Both the position numbers and the translations under genes were made by a program. Below, piece by piece: positions 26,714 through 35,409 of a stretch of DNA of 64,000 bases (position 1 is the stretch's first letter; every line of letters begins with the position of its first letter). The DNA is from Larkinella sp. C7 (GTDB lineage Bacteria > Bacteroidota > Bacteroidia > Cytophagales > Spirosomataceae). The DNA lies in NCBI RefSeq assembly GCF_006149005.1, contig NZ_VBSL01000004.1, positions 372,001 through 436,000 of the forward strand, read 5' to 3'. The notes under the pieces were generated by a model. The model searched no databases. It had not been told where the DNA came from and saw only the letters and a program-made list of their open reading frames with translations.

Positions 26714-26896
26714 ATGCACTACGGAGACACGGTAAAACATGCGGATGCAAGCGTCAACAACGGCCATACCCTGACGGTTTCGAGCCTGAACGAAGAAGAA
26801 ACGCAGGTTCTCTGCCGACTGGATGACGATTCAGAAGAATGGTTCGACGTGAATGACCTGACCGTCGTTGACGAGTTTGACGATAGTTTTATCTGA
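26714..26896 (+). CDS. Small acidic protein, SH3-like (YodC/DUF2158-like) suspected
   Basis: A 60-residue, strongly acidic protein. The pattern GDTVKHADASVNNGHTLTV, then VLCRLDDDSEEWFDVNDL resembles small SH3-like beta-barrels such as YodC/DUF2158 (GD-V, then G-x-x-MTV, then C-W), but the key Trp/Cys spacing is only partly matched, so this is a suggestion. The frame is short but has plausible codon use, an own upstream gap of 105 bp containing TTTG-rich sequence, and a strong inverted repeat straight after its stop. Function unknown. Confidence 0.6.
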   Translation: MHYGDTVKHADASVNNGHTLTVSSLNEEETQVLCRLDDDSEEWFDVNDLTVVDEFDDSFI

Positions 26897-26903
26897 AATA
26901 CGT

Positions 26904-27002
26904 GAATGTAAAATAGTAAATGATGAATGTTAAATGTATAAGTGTTTCCAGAGCACCTGACCACTTAGATATTTAACATTCATCATTTACTATTTTACAT
27001 TC
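26904..27002. repeat. Perfect 32-bp inverted repeat between convergent genes
   Basis: Positions 26904-26935 and 26971-27002 are exact reverse complements over 32 bp, A+T-rich (arm begins GAATGTAAAATAGTAAATGA). The 35-base interior has a weaker inner stem (TAAGTG/CACTTA). It fills the space between the 60-residue gene and the NIF3-like gene and ends 3 bp before the latter's stop. The perfect match over A+T-rich sequence points to a recently spread element rather than an ordinary terminator, though it could also act as one. Confidence 0.9.
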
Positions 27003-27005
27003 CTT

Positions 27006-27914
27006 TCATAGATACGTAAACGGATTTTTGGAATCGATATACGTAATCTTCATTCCGGGCAGTTTCGGTTGCAGCCAGGGTACCAGCCACTGCATTCCCG
27101 GCGCTTCGCTCATGATGTGTCCCAGAATTCCGAGGGACAGTTTCTGACCCTGCTGGCGCGCATCCCGGACGTATTCGGCGGTTTCCCACTCGCTGATTTC
27201 CCCGCACAGAATCACATCCGGTTTGTCCTGCTGAATTGCCAGGATGTGGCTTCGTCCCCCCGAAGCACCCGGCATGAGCAAAATCCGCCGACACGACTGC
27301 GCCGGATCGCCCACCACCCGCATCATCACGATGCCCAGTTTCTCTTTTGCGTGGGTAATAATCTGCTTCAACGGCAGGGGCGCGGGGAGCGTGATCATCC
27401 GCGGGTTGCCGGCATCCATGAACTTCTCCCAGCCGAGGGCCGTCACCACACCCATCCGGATGCCGTCGGGGCGGTGCGAATGCCAGTAGTCGTGAAACCG
27501 CCAGACGGCAATGCCGTGTTTCGCCAGCAGATCGTGTTTCCGTTTGAACACCTCGTCTTTCGCCAGCCAGTCGGTTTCGTCGGCGTGGTTGTAGAAGGTT
27601 GGCTCATGGACGATGATGAAGTTGGCGCCCAGCCGGGCGGTTTGCTCAATGACGTCCGTGGTAGCAAACATCGTGGAAACGATACCTGTCACCTTCTGAT
27701 CCGCCGTGCCGGATTTCAGCGTATCGACGGTTTTCGGAAAGGGGGCGTTCGGAATGGTTTTCAGAATCAACTCCATGACCTGACCCACCGTAACGGGTTC
27801 GGCGGGTTGCCAAAAACCGTTTGTGGGCGTACTGCCTGGTAGGGTCAGGAGCAGCGATGCTTTGGTGAGGGTGCCGACAAATTCTCTTCGTCCTGGTTTT
27901 TCCGGGGTCATCAT
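27006..27914 (-). CDS. NIF3-like dinuclear metal protein, exported
   Basis: A 302-residue protein with a twin-arginine leader (GRREFVGTLTKASLLLTLPG). The body matches the NIF3/YbgI family: VTGIVSTMFATTDVIEQTA, FIIVHEPTFYNHAD (metal-binding His, Glu) and a C-terminal GHIMSEAPGMQWL (His and Glu of the second half). Family members form toroidal hexamers with a dimetal site and have GTP cyclohydrolase-like or hydrolase-like activities that remain poorly defined. Export is unusual, since the usual members are cytoplasmic. The start is the ATG at 27914 or 27911; a longer frame to 27950 lacks support. A terminator lies between this gene and the dipeptidase upstream, so it may have its own promoter. 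Confidence 0.82.
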   Translation of the reverse strand: MMTPEKPGRREFVGTLTKASLLLTLPGSTPTNGFWQPAEPVTVGQVMELILKTIPNAPFPKTVDTLKSGTADQKVTGIVSTMFATTDVIEQTARLGANFIIVHEPTFYNHADETDWLAKDEVFKRKHDLLAKHGIAVWRFHDYWHSHRPDGIRMGVVTALGWEKFMDAGNPRMITLPAPLPLKQIITHAKEKLGIVMMRVVGDPAQSCRRILLMPGASGGRSHILAIQQDKPDVILCGEISEWETAEYVRDARQQGQKLSLGILGHIMSEAPGMQWLVPWLQPKLPGMKITYIDSKNPFTYL

Positions 27915-27990
27915 GGCTTCGGTTGTTTTTGAACGCTTGTGCCACGGCAAGCTTAACCAAAATTGCGGACATTTCGGGCGAATGCGTCAT

Positions 27991-28021
27991 AAAAAATGCC
28001 CCACTTTGCAGCGGGGCATTT
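27991..28021 (-). terminator. Rho-independent terminator after the SusC-SusD-dipeptidase operon
   Basis: Read on the minus strand, AAATGCCCC (28021-28013) pairs with GGGGCATTT (from 28002) around a 10-base loop, followed by a run of six T. It lies 49 bp after the dipeptidase stop and before the NIF3-like start, so it closes the three-gene operon. Confidence 0.85.
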
Positions 28022-28069
28022 CGGAAGTTTAGGTTAAGAAAGACGGTTTGTTCCAAAGAGAAGACTGCT

Positions 28070-29344
28070 TTATTTTCCAATCATTTCTGTCGGGGCACTT
28101 TTTTCAACGGCTTTCATGACCCGGAAGAAATTGCCGCTCCAGATTTTCTCGATGTCCTTTTTGGTATACCCGCGACGCACAAACTCGATCGTGAAGTTTT
28201 CATACTGGCTGACATCGAAACAGTCGGCCAGGGCGCCACCGCCGTCGAAGTCGGCTCCCATGCCCACGTGGTCGATGCCGATCAGTTTCACGATGTGGTC
28301 GATGTGATCGACGGCGTCTTTCACCGTAGCGAGTTGCACCGGGTATTTTTGGTTGAGTTCCATGAAATCAGCGCGGATTTTCTTCTGATCCTCTTCCGAC
28401 AGTTTGCTCATGGCGCCCATCATCGACCGGCGGTCTTTCACACCCCACTTTTCCAGCATGGCTTTCTGGGCTGCTTCCCGCTCTGGACTGGGCGGAATGG
28501 TTTTTACGTAATCGCTCAAGAGGTTCAACTGCACCACGCCCCCGTTTTTGGCCAGTGCTTTCAGCATGTCGTCGGTCAGGTTGCGGGGATGATCGCAAAC
28601 GGCTTTGGCACCCGAGTGGGAGGCAATAATGGGGACTTTCGACAGCCGGACGACATCGTAAAACGTGGAGTCGGAAACGTGCGAAACGTCGATCATCATG
28701 CCGAGTCGATTCATTTCCGCAACAACCTGCTCACCCAGCGGGCTAAGACCCTGGTATTCGGCTCCTTTCGGATCGGTTGAGGAATCACAGATGTCATTGT
28801 TGCTCGAATGGCAAAGCGTCATGTAGCGGGCACCGAGGTCATAAAACTTCTTCAGCATCGACACATCATGCCCCATCGGATAGCCGTTTTCCACGCCGAT
28901 AAAAATGGCCCGCTTCCCGGTTTTACCAATTCGGAGGGCATCCTGCGGTGTCGTTGCCAGTTCCGCTTCCGAAGCCGTGCTTTTGAGCGTCGCATGAACC
29001 GCATCGAAGATGCCGAGGGCTTTCTGTTTGGCCGCTTCGTGTCCTTCCGGTGTACGCGGTCCCTGTCCGAGATAAACCGCCCAGAAAATGGCATCCAAAC
29101 CGCCTTTTTTCATGCGCGGATAATCCACTTTGCTGTTGGTTGTGCGGGCGTCGTTTTCCTTCGTGACGTCGAAACCCCCGCGTGACAGCAGCATGGGCGT
29201 GTCGGCGTGTGTATCCACGGTAAACGCTTTTTCGTGGATTTTCTTCGCTTTTTTCAGCAGGGCTTTGTCATCATCGGTGGCCGATGCGGGCAGCACGCCG
29301 GTTGCCAGACAGGCAAGGAGGGTCGGGAATAGCCAGTTTTTCAT
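28070..29344 (-). CDS. Membrane dipeptidase (peptidase M19), exported
   Basis: A 424-residue M19 dipeptidase with a signal peptide (FPTLLACLATGVLPASA). The dizinc ligands are in place: FTVDTHADTP (His-x-Asp), FIGVENG (bridging Glu), IDVSHVSDSTF and IIASHSGAKAVC (His), and HVGMGADFDGGG (Asp). The family cleaves dipeptides, including those with a D-residue at the C-terminus. Its ATG overlaps the susD stop (ATGA), so it is translationally coupled to the SusC/SusD pair and closes the operon before a terminator. This makes peptides, possibly cell-wall or D-amino-acid-containing ones, the likely cargo of the importer. Confidence 0.95.
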   Translation of the reverse strand: MKNWLFPTLLACLATGVLPASATDDDKALLKKAKKIHEKAFTVDTHADTPMLLSRGGFDVTKENDARTTNSKVDYPRMKKGGLDAIFWAVYLGQGPRTPEGHEAAKQKALGIFDAVHATLKSTASEAELATTPQDALRIGKTGKRAIFIGVENGYPMGHDVSMLKKFYDLGARYMTLCHSSNNDICDSSTDPKGAEYQGLSPLGEQVVAEMNRLGMMIDVSHVSDSTFYDVVRLSKVPIIASHSGAKAVCDHPRNLTDDMLKALAKNGGVVQLNLLSDYVKTIPPSPEREAAQKAMLEKWGVKDRRSMMGAMSKLSEEDQKKIRADFMELNQKYPVQLATVKDAVDHIDHIVKLIGIDHVGMGADFDGGGALADCFDVSQYENFTIEFVRRGYTKKDIEKIWSGNFFRVMKAVEKSAPTEMIGK

Positions 29345-30801
29345 TTCGCAAACCAGAGTTTAAGTTTCTTGTCGTTTTGTCCTCCCTGACTTTTCAGCGC
29401 AGCATTGAAATTGGTGAAGTTCAGGGATTCCTCCGAGCCGGGATAGGGTAAGCGGGTGGGAACCACTCCGTTGTTGGTGTTCAGGGCGGGTGCCGTCAGC
29501 GTCGGGATGCCGGTTCGGCGGTATTCCGACCAGGCTTCCAGACCTTGCCCGTAGAGCGCAATCCACTTCTGTTCCATCAACTGGGTGTAGCCCGCAGCGC
29601 CGTCTTTCATGGCATTGGCCGTGAGATAAGCCGGTGAAACCGTGAGTTTATACTGATCGTGTGACGCGGTGATGGCGCTGTTGTAGAGCGTGGCCGCCGT
29701 ACCGGCTGCGGTGATGCCTTTGTAGGCAAATTCCGCTTTGATAAACAGCAGTTCGGCGTAGCTCAGGATGACACCCGGCGCCGTTGCACTGGTAAAATAC
29801 GCCCCAACTTTCGAGGTTTTCGACAAACCCAGGGCATTGGCATCCGACGCCGACAAACCGTTCGGAACCCCTTTGTATTCACCCCCGTCGGCGGGTCGGT
29901 CGGCATACACCGCCAGCCGCGCATCCCCCAACGCCAGCATCTTGTTGACGATGGTTGCGCTGATGCGGTGGTCATCGCGGGTTTTGCGGTTTTCGTTGAT
30001 CGGATTGTTGTTGGGAACAGCCGCCAGGTAGTTCAACTGAATGTTGTCGGCGTTGGAAGCCAGCACCGGGTATTTGGCGGGATCGCTCAGAATCCGGGTA
30101 ATTTCGGCTTTCACGTCGATGGGCGCGTCGGATTTGCTCAACATCCGGTTGAGCAGGCGCAGACTGAGCGAATTGGCAAATTTCTTCCACTTGGTCAGGT
30201 CACCAGCGAGCAGAATGTCACCCGCAATGGCCTTGCTTTTGTCGGTCACGTCGATCAGGTCACTGGCCCCTTTCAGTTCGGCCACCAAACCGGCGTAGAC
30301 GTCTTTCTGGGCGTCGTATTTCGGTTGAAGCGAGCCTTCCAATCCCATGATTGCTTCTTTGTAAGGAATATCGCCGTAAATATCCGTTAACAACGAAAAC
30401 ACCCAGGAGCGCAGAATGACAGCGACTGCCTGGTAATTCGTGTTGCCGGTTTCGGTCCCGATCTTGTGAATGCGCTGGTAGTCAGCCAGGGATTCGATGT
30501 AAAAATCGCGCCAGCTATTGCTGATGATGTCGTTCGAAATCGTGTATTGATCGACGTCGGTATACTGAATCCGGGCCCAGTGCTGCGAAATGCCGGAGCC
30601 AATGTCCTGCCCCAGCGAACCGCCCCAGTATACATCGACCGCGCTCTGAATACCGTGGGGCATGAAGAGGTCGGCGGAGGCTACCGTCGGGTTGTTGGGG
30701 TTGGTGTTGAGGTCATCAAAATTCTCCGTGCAGGCCGACATGCTCAAAAAGAGCGCGGCCACAGCGGCTTTATAGCGGAATGAAAAAGTGTTGCGTTTCA
30801 T
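29341..30801 (-). CDS. SusD/RagB-like outer-membrane lipoprotein
   Basis: A 486-residue SusD-like protein with a lipobox (FLSMSACTENFDDL, Cys24) and the family's typical early NTNPNNPT. It belongs to the SusD-like group with the helical TPR core (VAVILRSWVFSLLTDIYGDIPY; QKWIALYGQGLEAWSEYRRTG). It caps the SusC barrel encoded just upstream and captures substrate at the cell surface. The stop overlaps the dipeptidase start by 4 bp. The 113-bp gap to susC contains a fold-back element. Confidence 0.95.
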   Translation of the reverse strand: MKRNTFSFRYKAAVAALFLSMSACTENFDDLNTNPNNPTVASADLFMPHGIQSAVDVYWGGSLGQDIGSGISQHWARIQYTDVDQYTISNDIISNSWRDFYIESLADYQRIHKIGTETGNTNYQAVAVILRSWVFSLLTDIYGDIPYKEAIMGLEGSLQPKYDAQKDVYAGLVAELKGASDLIDVTDKSKAIAGDILLAGDLTKWKKFANSLSLRLLNRMLSKSDAPIDVKAEITRILSDPAKYPVLASNADNIQLNYLAAVPNNNPINENRKTRDDHRISATIVNKMLALGDARLAVYADRPADGGEYKGVPNGLSASDANALGLSKTSKVGAYFTSATAPGVILSYAELLFIKAEFAYKGITAAGTAATLYNSAITASHDQYKLTVSPAYLTANAMKDGAAGYTQLMEQKWIALYGQGLEAWSEYRRTGIPTLTAPALNTNNGVVPTRLPYPGSEESLNFTNFNAALKSQGGQNDKKLKLWFAK

Positions 30802-30822
30802 GATATGTTGGTTTGGCGTTTT

Positions 30823-30913
30823 CAGTTTACGGTTGGCTGACGCGTCCTTATTTGTGCGTTAGCCCACCGTAGCGACGGCCCGGCGAAAACCGTTTACCGA
30901 AAACCGTAAACTG
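30823..30913. repeat. Nested fold-back element between susC and susD
   Basis: Outer arms 30823-30834 (CAGTTTACGGTT) and 30902-30913 are perfect reverse complements. An inner stem pairs 30835-30843 with 30856-30864 (one mismatch). It fills the gap between the susC stop (30915) and the susD start (30801) and would form a stable mRNA structure. It may tune the ratio of the two proteins or mark an inserted repeat. Confidence 0.75.
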
Positions 30914-30914
30914 A

Positions 30915-33900
30915 TTACAGGTTGAAGCCGATGTTGAAGCCAACGGAACGGGTGGTGGGAATCTGGCCGTTTTCGATGCCCTGCAGGTTTCCGTCGTTGT
31001 AAAAGCTGGTTTCCGGGTCGATGTGTGGTACTTTGCTGTGCAGCAACGCCAGGTTCCGGCCCACGATCGAGAACGAGATGTCCCGGAACGGCAGGCGTTT
31101 GAACACCTGACCGGAGAGGACGTAGCTCAACCGAACTTCCCGCAGTTTGACAAAACTGCCATCGAAAATGGTGCCTTCATTGTTGGTCAGTGAGTAGTAT
31201 TTGTGGTGCCACTCTTCCGACGAAACCCGCACATCGTTCGGCACGTAGTTGGGTTCGGCCGCAGTTCCGATGTTTTTAACGCCCTCGCCGATGATGCCGT
31301 CTTCCCGACCGAAAGTCGTTTCTTTCAACACCCCGGTGTAGCGACCGATGTTGATCGATTGCGAGAAAATGTCACCACCCTGCTTGATGTCGATCAAGGT
31401 GCTCAGCGAGAGGGCTTTGTACGTGAAGGTGTTCTGGATGCCGCCAATCCATTTCGGGGTAAAGTTGCCCAGAATCCGGCGAACCGGGTCGATTTGGGGC
31501 ACACCACCACTGTAAACGATGTTGCCGTTCGGGTCGCGCAGGAAGCCTTGTCCGAAGAAAGTGCCGTAGGGCTGACCGATGCGGGCTTCAACGCCCATGC
31601 CGCGGATGTTGGTGGTCGGGTTCAGCGTATACGTCGTCAGCCCTTCGGCCAGTTCCAGCACCTTGTTGCGGTTGCGGGCCCAGTTCAGGACAACATCCCA
31701 TTGAAACGCACCGGTTTTCACCGGCGTGGCCGACAGTTGCAGTTCAATTCCTTTGTTTTCCAGCCGTCCCGCGTTCAGCAGCTTGGAGGAAAAACCGGTT
31801 GCGTTGGAGATGTTGACGTTCAGAATCTGGTTGAACGACTGTTTGTTGTAATACGTCACGTCTACGCCCACGCGGTTGTTCCAGAGTTTCACTTCCGCCC
31901 CAATTTCGTACGAATTCGTGATTTCCGGTTTCAGATTGGCGTTCAGCATGGCGTTGCTTTCGGCCAGCGACGGCGTGCTGCCCCAGGCGTTGGCGTAGGC
32001 GTAGGTTTGCAGCAGGTTAAACGGCTCGGTGTCGTTCCCGACGCGGGCAATACCGCCCCTGATTTTGGCAAACGACAGCACCGACGAGTTCACATTGAAC
32101 ATATCGGTCAATACCGCACTGACGGCAGCCGAGGGGTAGAAATACGAGCGGTTATTGGACGGCAGGGTGCTCGACCAGTCGTTCCGGGCGGTCAAATCCA
32201 CGAACAGGTAACTCCGGAAACCAATGTTGGCCGACGCGTAGGCACTGTTGATGACGCGTTGGTTGTAGGAGTTTTCCGTTACCGGCCGCTGGCGGGAGTT
32301 CCCCATGTTCCAGACGCGCGGAATGGCCAACTCCGTAGCTCCCATGTAGTTGCGCTGGTAGAAGTTTTTGCGGTGGTTTCCGCCGATGTTGGCCGTCACA
32401 TCGAACTCGCCGAATTTATGCGTGGCGTTCAGCAGGAAGTCGGAGTTCGATTCCTGCACATAAATCTGCTCTTCGTTGTAGCTGTCGAACAGGTTGGAGG
32501 TCCGGGCGGCATTCTTCGTTTTCCGGCGGTCTTCGTAGAAATCCGTTCCCGTACGGGCGGTCAGTGTGAGCCAGGGCGTGAATTTGTAGGTAGCGGCCAG
32601 GTTGCCAAACAGGCGGTCGCGCTCGTTTTCGCGGGCACTCACATTGAGTTGATAATAGGGGTTGGTCCAGTAATTGTAGTTCCAGTTGTTCTGATAAATG
32701 CTGCCCGGAGCCTGATACTGTTTCAGTTTTTCCATGTCGACCTGCCGCCCGAACCAGATGAAATACAGGCCCCAGTTGGTGCGGTTGTCGCTGCCGTCTT
32801 TCACGTAGTTTCCGGTGGCGCGGATGCTCAGTTTTTTGGTCAGATTCCAGCCCGCATTCAGCGAAACCGTCCGCCGTTTGTAGTCGGTATTGGGCAGAAT
32901 GCCGGTTTGGTTCAGGTCGGTGAACGAGAGCCGGAAATCACCTTTGTCACTGGCACCCGTTACGGAAACGTTGTTGGTCAACGTCCGGCCGGTTTCAAAA
33001 AACTGGTTGACGTTGTCGGGATGGGCTACCCAGGGCGTGGGCGTCCGTTTGCCATCGGCCCCGATGGGCGAGTCGAACTGGGGCAACAACCGGCCATCCA
33101 GTTTAGGCCCCCAGCTTTCATCGACGCCGTCGTTGACACCACCGCCCCGACCATCGACGTAGGAGAACAGCCCTTTTCCACCCTGTCCATATTCATTTTG
33201 CCATTCCGGCAGGCGAAACGGGCTGTCGAAAGCCGTATTGGAGTTGACCGAAACACCGATGCCCCGGCCTCCTTTTCCGCTTTTCAACGTGATCAGCACC
33301 ACGCCGTTGGCTCCGCGCGAACCGTATAAGGCGGCCGCACTGGGACCTTTCAGGACGCTAACCGATTCAATATCATCCGGGTTGAGTGATCCGGCACCAT
33401 TGCCATAATCCACCGCCGTCGAAGAGCCGTAGTTGCCGTTGTCGATAGGAACTCCGTCGACCACGAACAGCGGCTGGTTGTTGCTTCCGATGGAGCTGGC
33501 ACCCCGGATCACCATCCGCGAGGAGGCACCGGGTGCGCCGTTGGAGTTGGTCACCTGAACCCCGGCCACTTTGCCAGACAGGGCGTTGACGAGATTCGTC
33601 TCCCGGGCCTGGGTGAGTTGCTTGCCGCTTACCTCCTGAACCGAATAGCCCAGGGCTTTCTTTTCACGGGTGATGCCGAGGGCCGTTACGACAATTTCAC
33701 CGAGCAGTGCCGCATCCTCTTCCAGGGCCACATCGATGGAAGTTTTGCTGCCGATGGCCATTTCGATGGGTTTGAAACCGATAAAAGAGACAATGACCGT
33801 TGCATTGGCGGGGGCGTTGAGCGTAAACTCACCATTCGCGTTCGTCGTACTTCCGCGGTCCGTGCCTTTGATCAATACGTTGGCACCGGGAAGGCCGCCA

Positions 33901-34010
33901 CCGTCCTTTTTGGAGGTCACCCGTCCTTTCAGGGTAAGGTCCTGTGCATAGCTGGCCAAACTGAGCAGCAGGGCAAACAGCACATAACATGAGGTAGAAA
34001 CTCTTTTCAT
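30915..34010 (-). CDS. SusC/RagA-like TonB-linked outer-membrane transporter
   Basis: A 1031-residue SusC-type protein. It has a signal peptide (CYVLFALLLSLASYAQ), an N-terminal carboxypeptidase-regulatory-like domain (LKGRVTSKKDGGGLPGANVL), a TonB box region (GEIVVTALGI), and a plug domain (NALSGKVAGVQVT, MVIRGASSIG, FVVDGVPIDNG, VSVLKGPSAAALYGSRGANG). A 22-stranded beta-barrel ends in an aromatic-poor GFNIGFNL. It imports oligomeric nutrients using TonB energy and works with the SusD partner downstream. The operon ends with an M19 dipeptidase, suggesting peptide uptake. There is no anti-sigma/sigma pair nearby. The promoter should lie in the A+T-rich gap upstream. Confidence 0.97.
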   Translation of the reverse strand: MKRVSTSCYVLFALLLSLASYAQDLTLKGRVTSKKDGGGLPGANVLIKGTDRGSTTNANGEFTLNAPANATVIVSFIGFKPIEMAIGSKTSIDVALEEDAALLGEIVVTALGITREKKALGYSVQEVSGKQLTQARETNLVNALSGKVAGVQVTNSNGAPGASSRMVIRGASSIGSNNQPLFVVDGVPIDNGNYGSSTAVDYGNGAGSLNPDDIESVSVLKGPSAAALYGSRGANGVVLITLKSGKGGRGIGVSVNSNTAFDSPFRLPEWQNEYGQGGKGLFSYVDGRGGGVNDGVDESWGPKLDGRLLPQFDSPIGADGKRTPTPWVAHPDNVNQFFETGRTLTNNVSVTGASDKGDFRLSFTDLNQTGILPNTDYKRRTVSLNAGWNLTKKLSIRATGNYVKDGSDNRTNWGLYFIWFGRQVDMEKLKQYQAPGSIYQNNWNYNYWTNPYYQLNVSARENERDRLFGNLAATYKFTPWLTLTARTGTDFYEDRRKTKNAARTSNLFDSYNEEQIYVQESNSDFLLNATHKFGEFDVTANIGGNHRKNFYQRNYMGATELAIPRVWNMGNSRQRPVTENSYNQRVINSAYASANIGFRSYLFVDLTARNDWSSTLPSNNRSYFYPSAAVSAVLTDMFNVNSSVLSFAKIRGGIARVGNDTEPFNLLQTYAYANAWGSTPSLAESNAMLNANLKPEITNSYEIGAEVKLWNNRVGVDVTYYNKQSFNQILNVNISNATGFSSKLLNAGRLENKGIELQLSATPVKTGAFQWDVVLNWARNRNKVLELAEGLTTYTLNPTTNIRGMGVEARIGQPYGTFFGQGFLRDPNGNIVYSGGVPQIDPVRRILGNFTPKWIGGIQNTFTYKALSLSTLIDIKQGGDIFSQSINIGRYTGVLKETTFGREDGIIGEGVKNIGTAAEPNYVPNDVRVSSEEWHHKYYSLTNNEGTIFDGSFVKLREVRLSYVLSGQVFKRLPFRDISFSIVGRNLALLHSKVPHIDPETSFYNDGNLQGIENGQIPTTRSVGFNIGFNL

Positions 34011-34545
34011 AGAGAGTGGTGATTAATGAAGTGAAATAGAACTATTTTGGTTTTCTGGCTGTAAATTCTAAAAATAATAAAGTGCGTATTCTAAAGTAAA
34101 TCTGGTAACATTATATATTTTTTGTAAAAAATGGTTAAAAATTAAGCTGATTTTGGTCATATATATTAAAATTATTAAAAATCTAATGTAATTGAATAGT
34201 TGTAATTTAACCAAATAATATTTTAAAAATATCTGAATAATTAAAATTTATATTCAAAATATTGAATTAACTGGAATAATATACCTATAAATAGAAGATT
34301 GTGTATATAATTATATTAATTTTATTGTGTAGTTTCTTTAGTTAGTTAAATAATGTAATTATTTAAAGTAGACCGAAAGGTCTTTTTTCCTGGTCCAGCA
34401 GGGTAGAATCTTCATGTTTGGGCTGGAAAAGTAACGTTGAGGATCGATTCTGGCGAAGAGAAGGAATCGCCAGGGGCGGTTAATTCCGGGGGAGAATCAG
34501 TATAGGCCAGGGCAATCCGGCTTTATAGAATTCAGCCCCTGAGCG
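34011..34545. other. A+T-rich divergent intergenic region
   Basis: 535 bp between the divergent susC and deacetylase genes, with no gene seen. Positions about 34060-34365 are extremely A+T-rich, with many runs of A, T and TAAT. On the minus strand, TACTTTAG near 34090-34100 is one mismatch from the TAnnTTTG -7 box and may drive susC. A compact plus-strand terminator hairpin lies at 34370-34388. Confidence 0.6.
34370..34388 (+). terminator. Rho-independent terminator-like hairpin with GAAA loop
   Basis: AGACC (34370-34374), loop GAAA, GGTCT (34379-34383), then a T run to 34388. It points in the plus direction, yet no plus-strand gene lies upstream in the gap. It either ends a small RNA from the A+T-rich region or acts as an attenuator in the leader of the deacetylase gene, which starts 157 bp downstream. 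Confidence 0.6.
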
Positions 34546-35409
34546 ATGAAAAAAAACTGCCTGTTTCTGCCCGGATTCCTGCTTTTTAGTCTGTATACGG
34601 CTTTCGCCCAACCCAAACCGCCCCGGTTGATCGTTCGGGGTGACGACATGGGGTATTCGCATGCGGGCAACGAAGCATTGGTGAAATGTTACAAAGAAGG
34701 CATCGAATCGTCCATCGAAGTGATTGTGCCCTCGCCCTGGTTTCCCGAAGCCGTCGAGATGCTGAAAGGCATTCCGGACGTCGACGTAGGCATTCACCTG
34801 GCGCTGACCAGCGAGTGGGACAATGTGAAGTGGCGGCCCGTTTCGGACTGCCCCAGCCTGCGCGACGCCGACGGGTATTTCTATCCCATGATTTATCCAA
34901 ACAAAAACTACCCCAGACGCGCACTGGTCGAGAACGACTGGAAACTGGAGGACGTTGAAAAAGAGTTTCGGGCCCAGATTGAAATGGGCCTGAAAAAGAT
35001 TCCCCGCATCAGCCATGTTTCGGGTCACATGGGATGCACCGGCATGGGCGATGATGTGAAAGCCCTGATTCTGAAGCTGGCGAAAGAATACAACCTCCTG
35101 ATCCTCGACCGGAACATGCAGGATTGGGGTGTGACGGGCGTCGGTTATCTGGGCGCCCACATGACCTCGGAAGAGAAGATTGAAAGCTTCTCCAAAATGC
35201 TCGAAAGCCTGGAACCCGGCAAAACCTACCTGTTCGTCGATCATCCCGGTCTCGACACGCCGGAACTCCGGGCTATCCACCACATTGGGTATGAGCAGGT
35301 GGCCGTCGACCGCCAGGGCGTCACCGACGCCTGGACCAGCCCCAGGGTCAAAGCGCTCATCAAGGCCAAAGGCATTCAGTTGATTGGATACCGGGATTTG
35401 CGGAAATAG
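34546..35409 (+). CDS. ChbG/HpnK (YdjC-like) carbohydrate deacetylase, exported
   Basis: A 287-residue protein with a signal peptide (FLPGFLLFSLYTAFAQ) and the ChbG/HpnK fold. The metal site is in RLIVRGDDMGYSHAGNEA (Asp-Asp), GIHLALTSEWD (His) and HVSGHMGCTGMGD (His). TYLFVDHPG and later blocks complete the family pattern. Characterised relatives remove N-acetyl groups from diacetylchitobiose or sugar lipids; the cytoplasmic ChbG form lacks a signal. This exported version probably acts on extracellular amino-sugar oligomers. It is monocistronic by context. Confidence 0.88.
   Translation: MKKNCLFLPGFLLFSLYTAFAQPKPPRLIVRGDDMGYSHAGNEALVKCYKEGIESSIEVIVPSPWFPEAVEMLKGIPDVDVGIHLALTSEWDNVKWRPVSDCPSLRDADGYFYPMIYPNKNYPRRALVENDWKLEDVEKEFRAQIEMGLKKIPRISHVSGHMGCTGMGDDVKALILKLAKEYNLLILDRNMQDWGVTGVGYLGAHMTSEEKIESFSKMLESLEPGKTYLFVDHPGLDTPELRAIHHIGYEQVAVDRQGVTDAWTSPRVKALIKAKGIQLIGYRDLRK

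Noticed and set aside
31203-33329. A 708-codon open frame on the plus strand opposite susC
   Set aside because: It is the antisense of a strongly supported SusC gene; its translation is rich in Val, Gly and Arg with no domain signal and no start context. Long antisense frames are common in this GC range.
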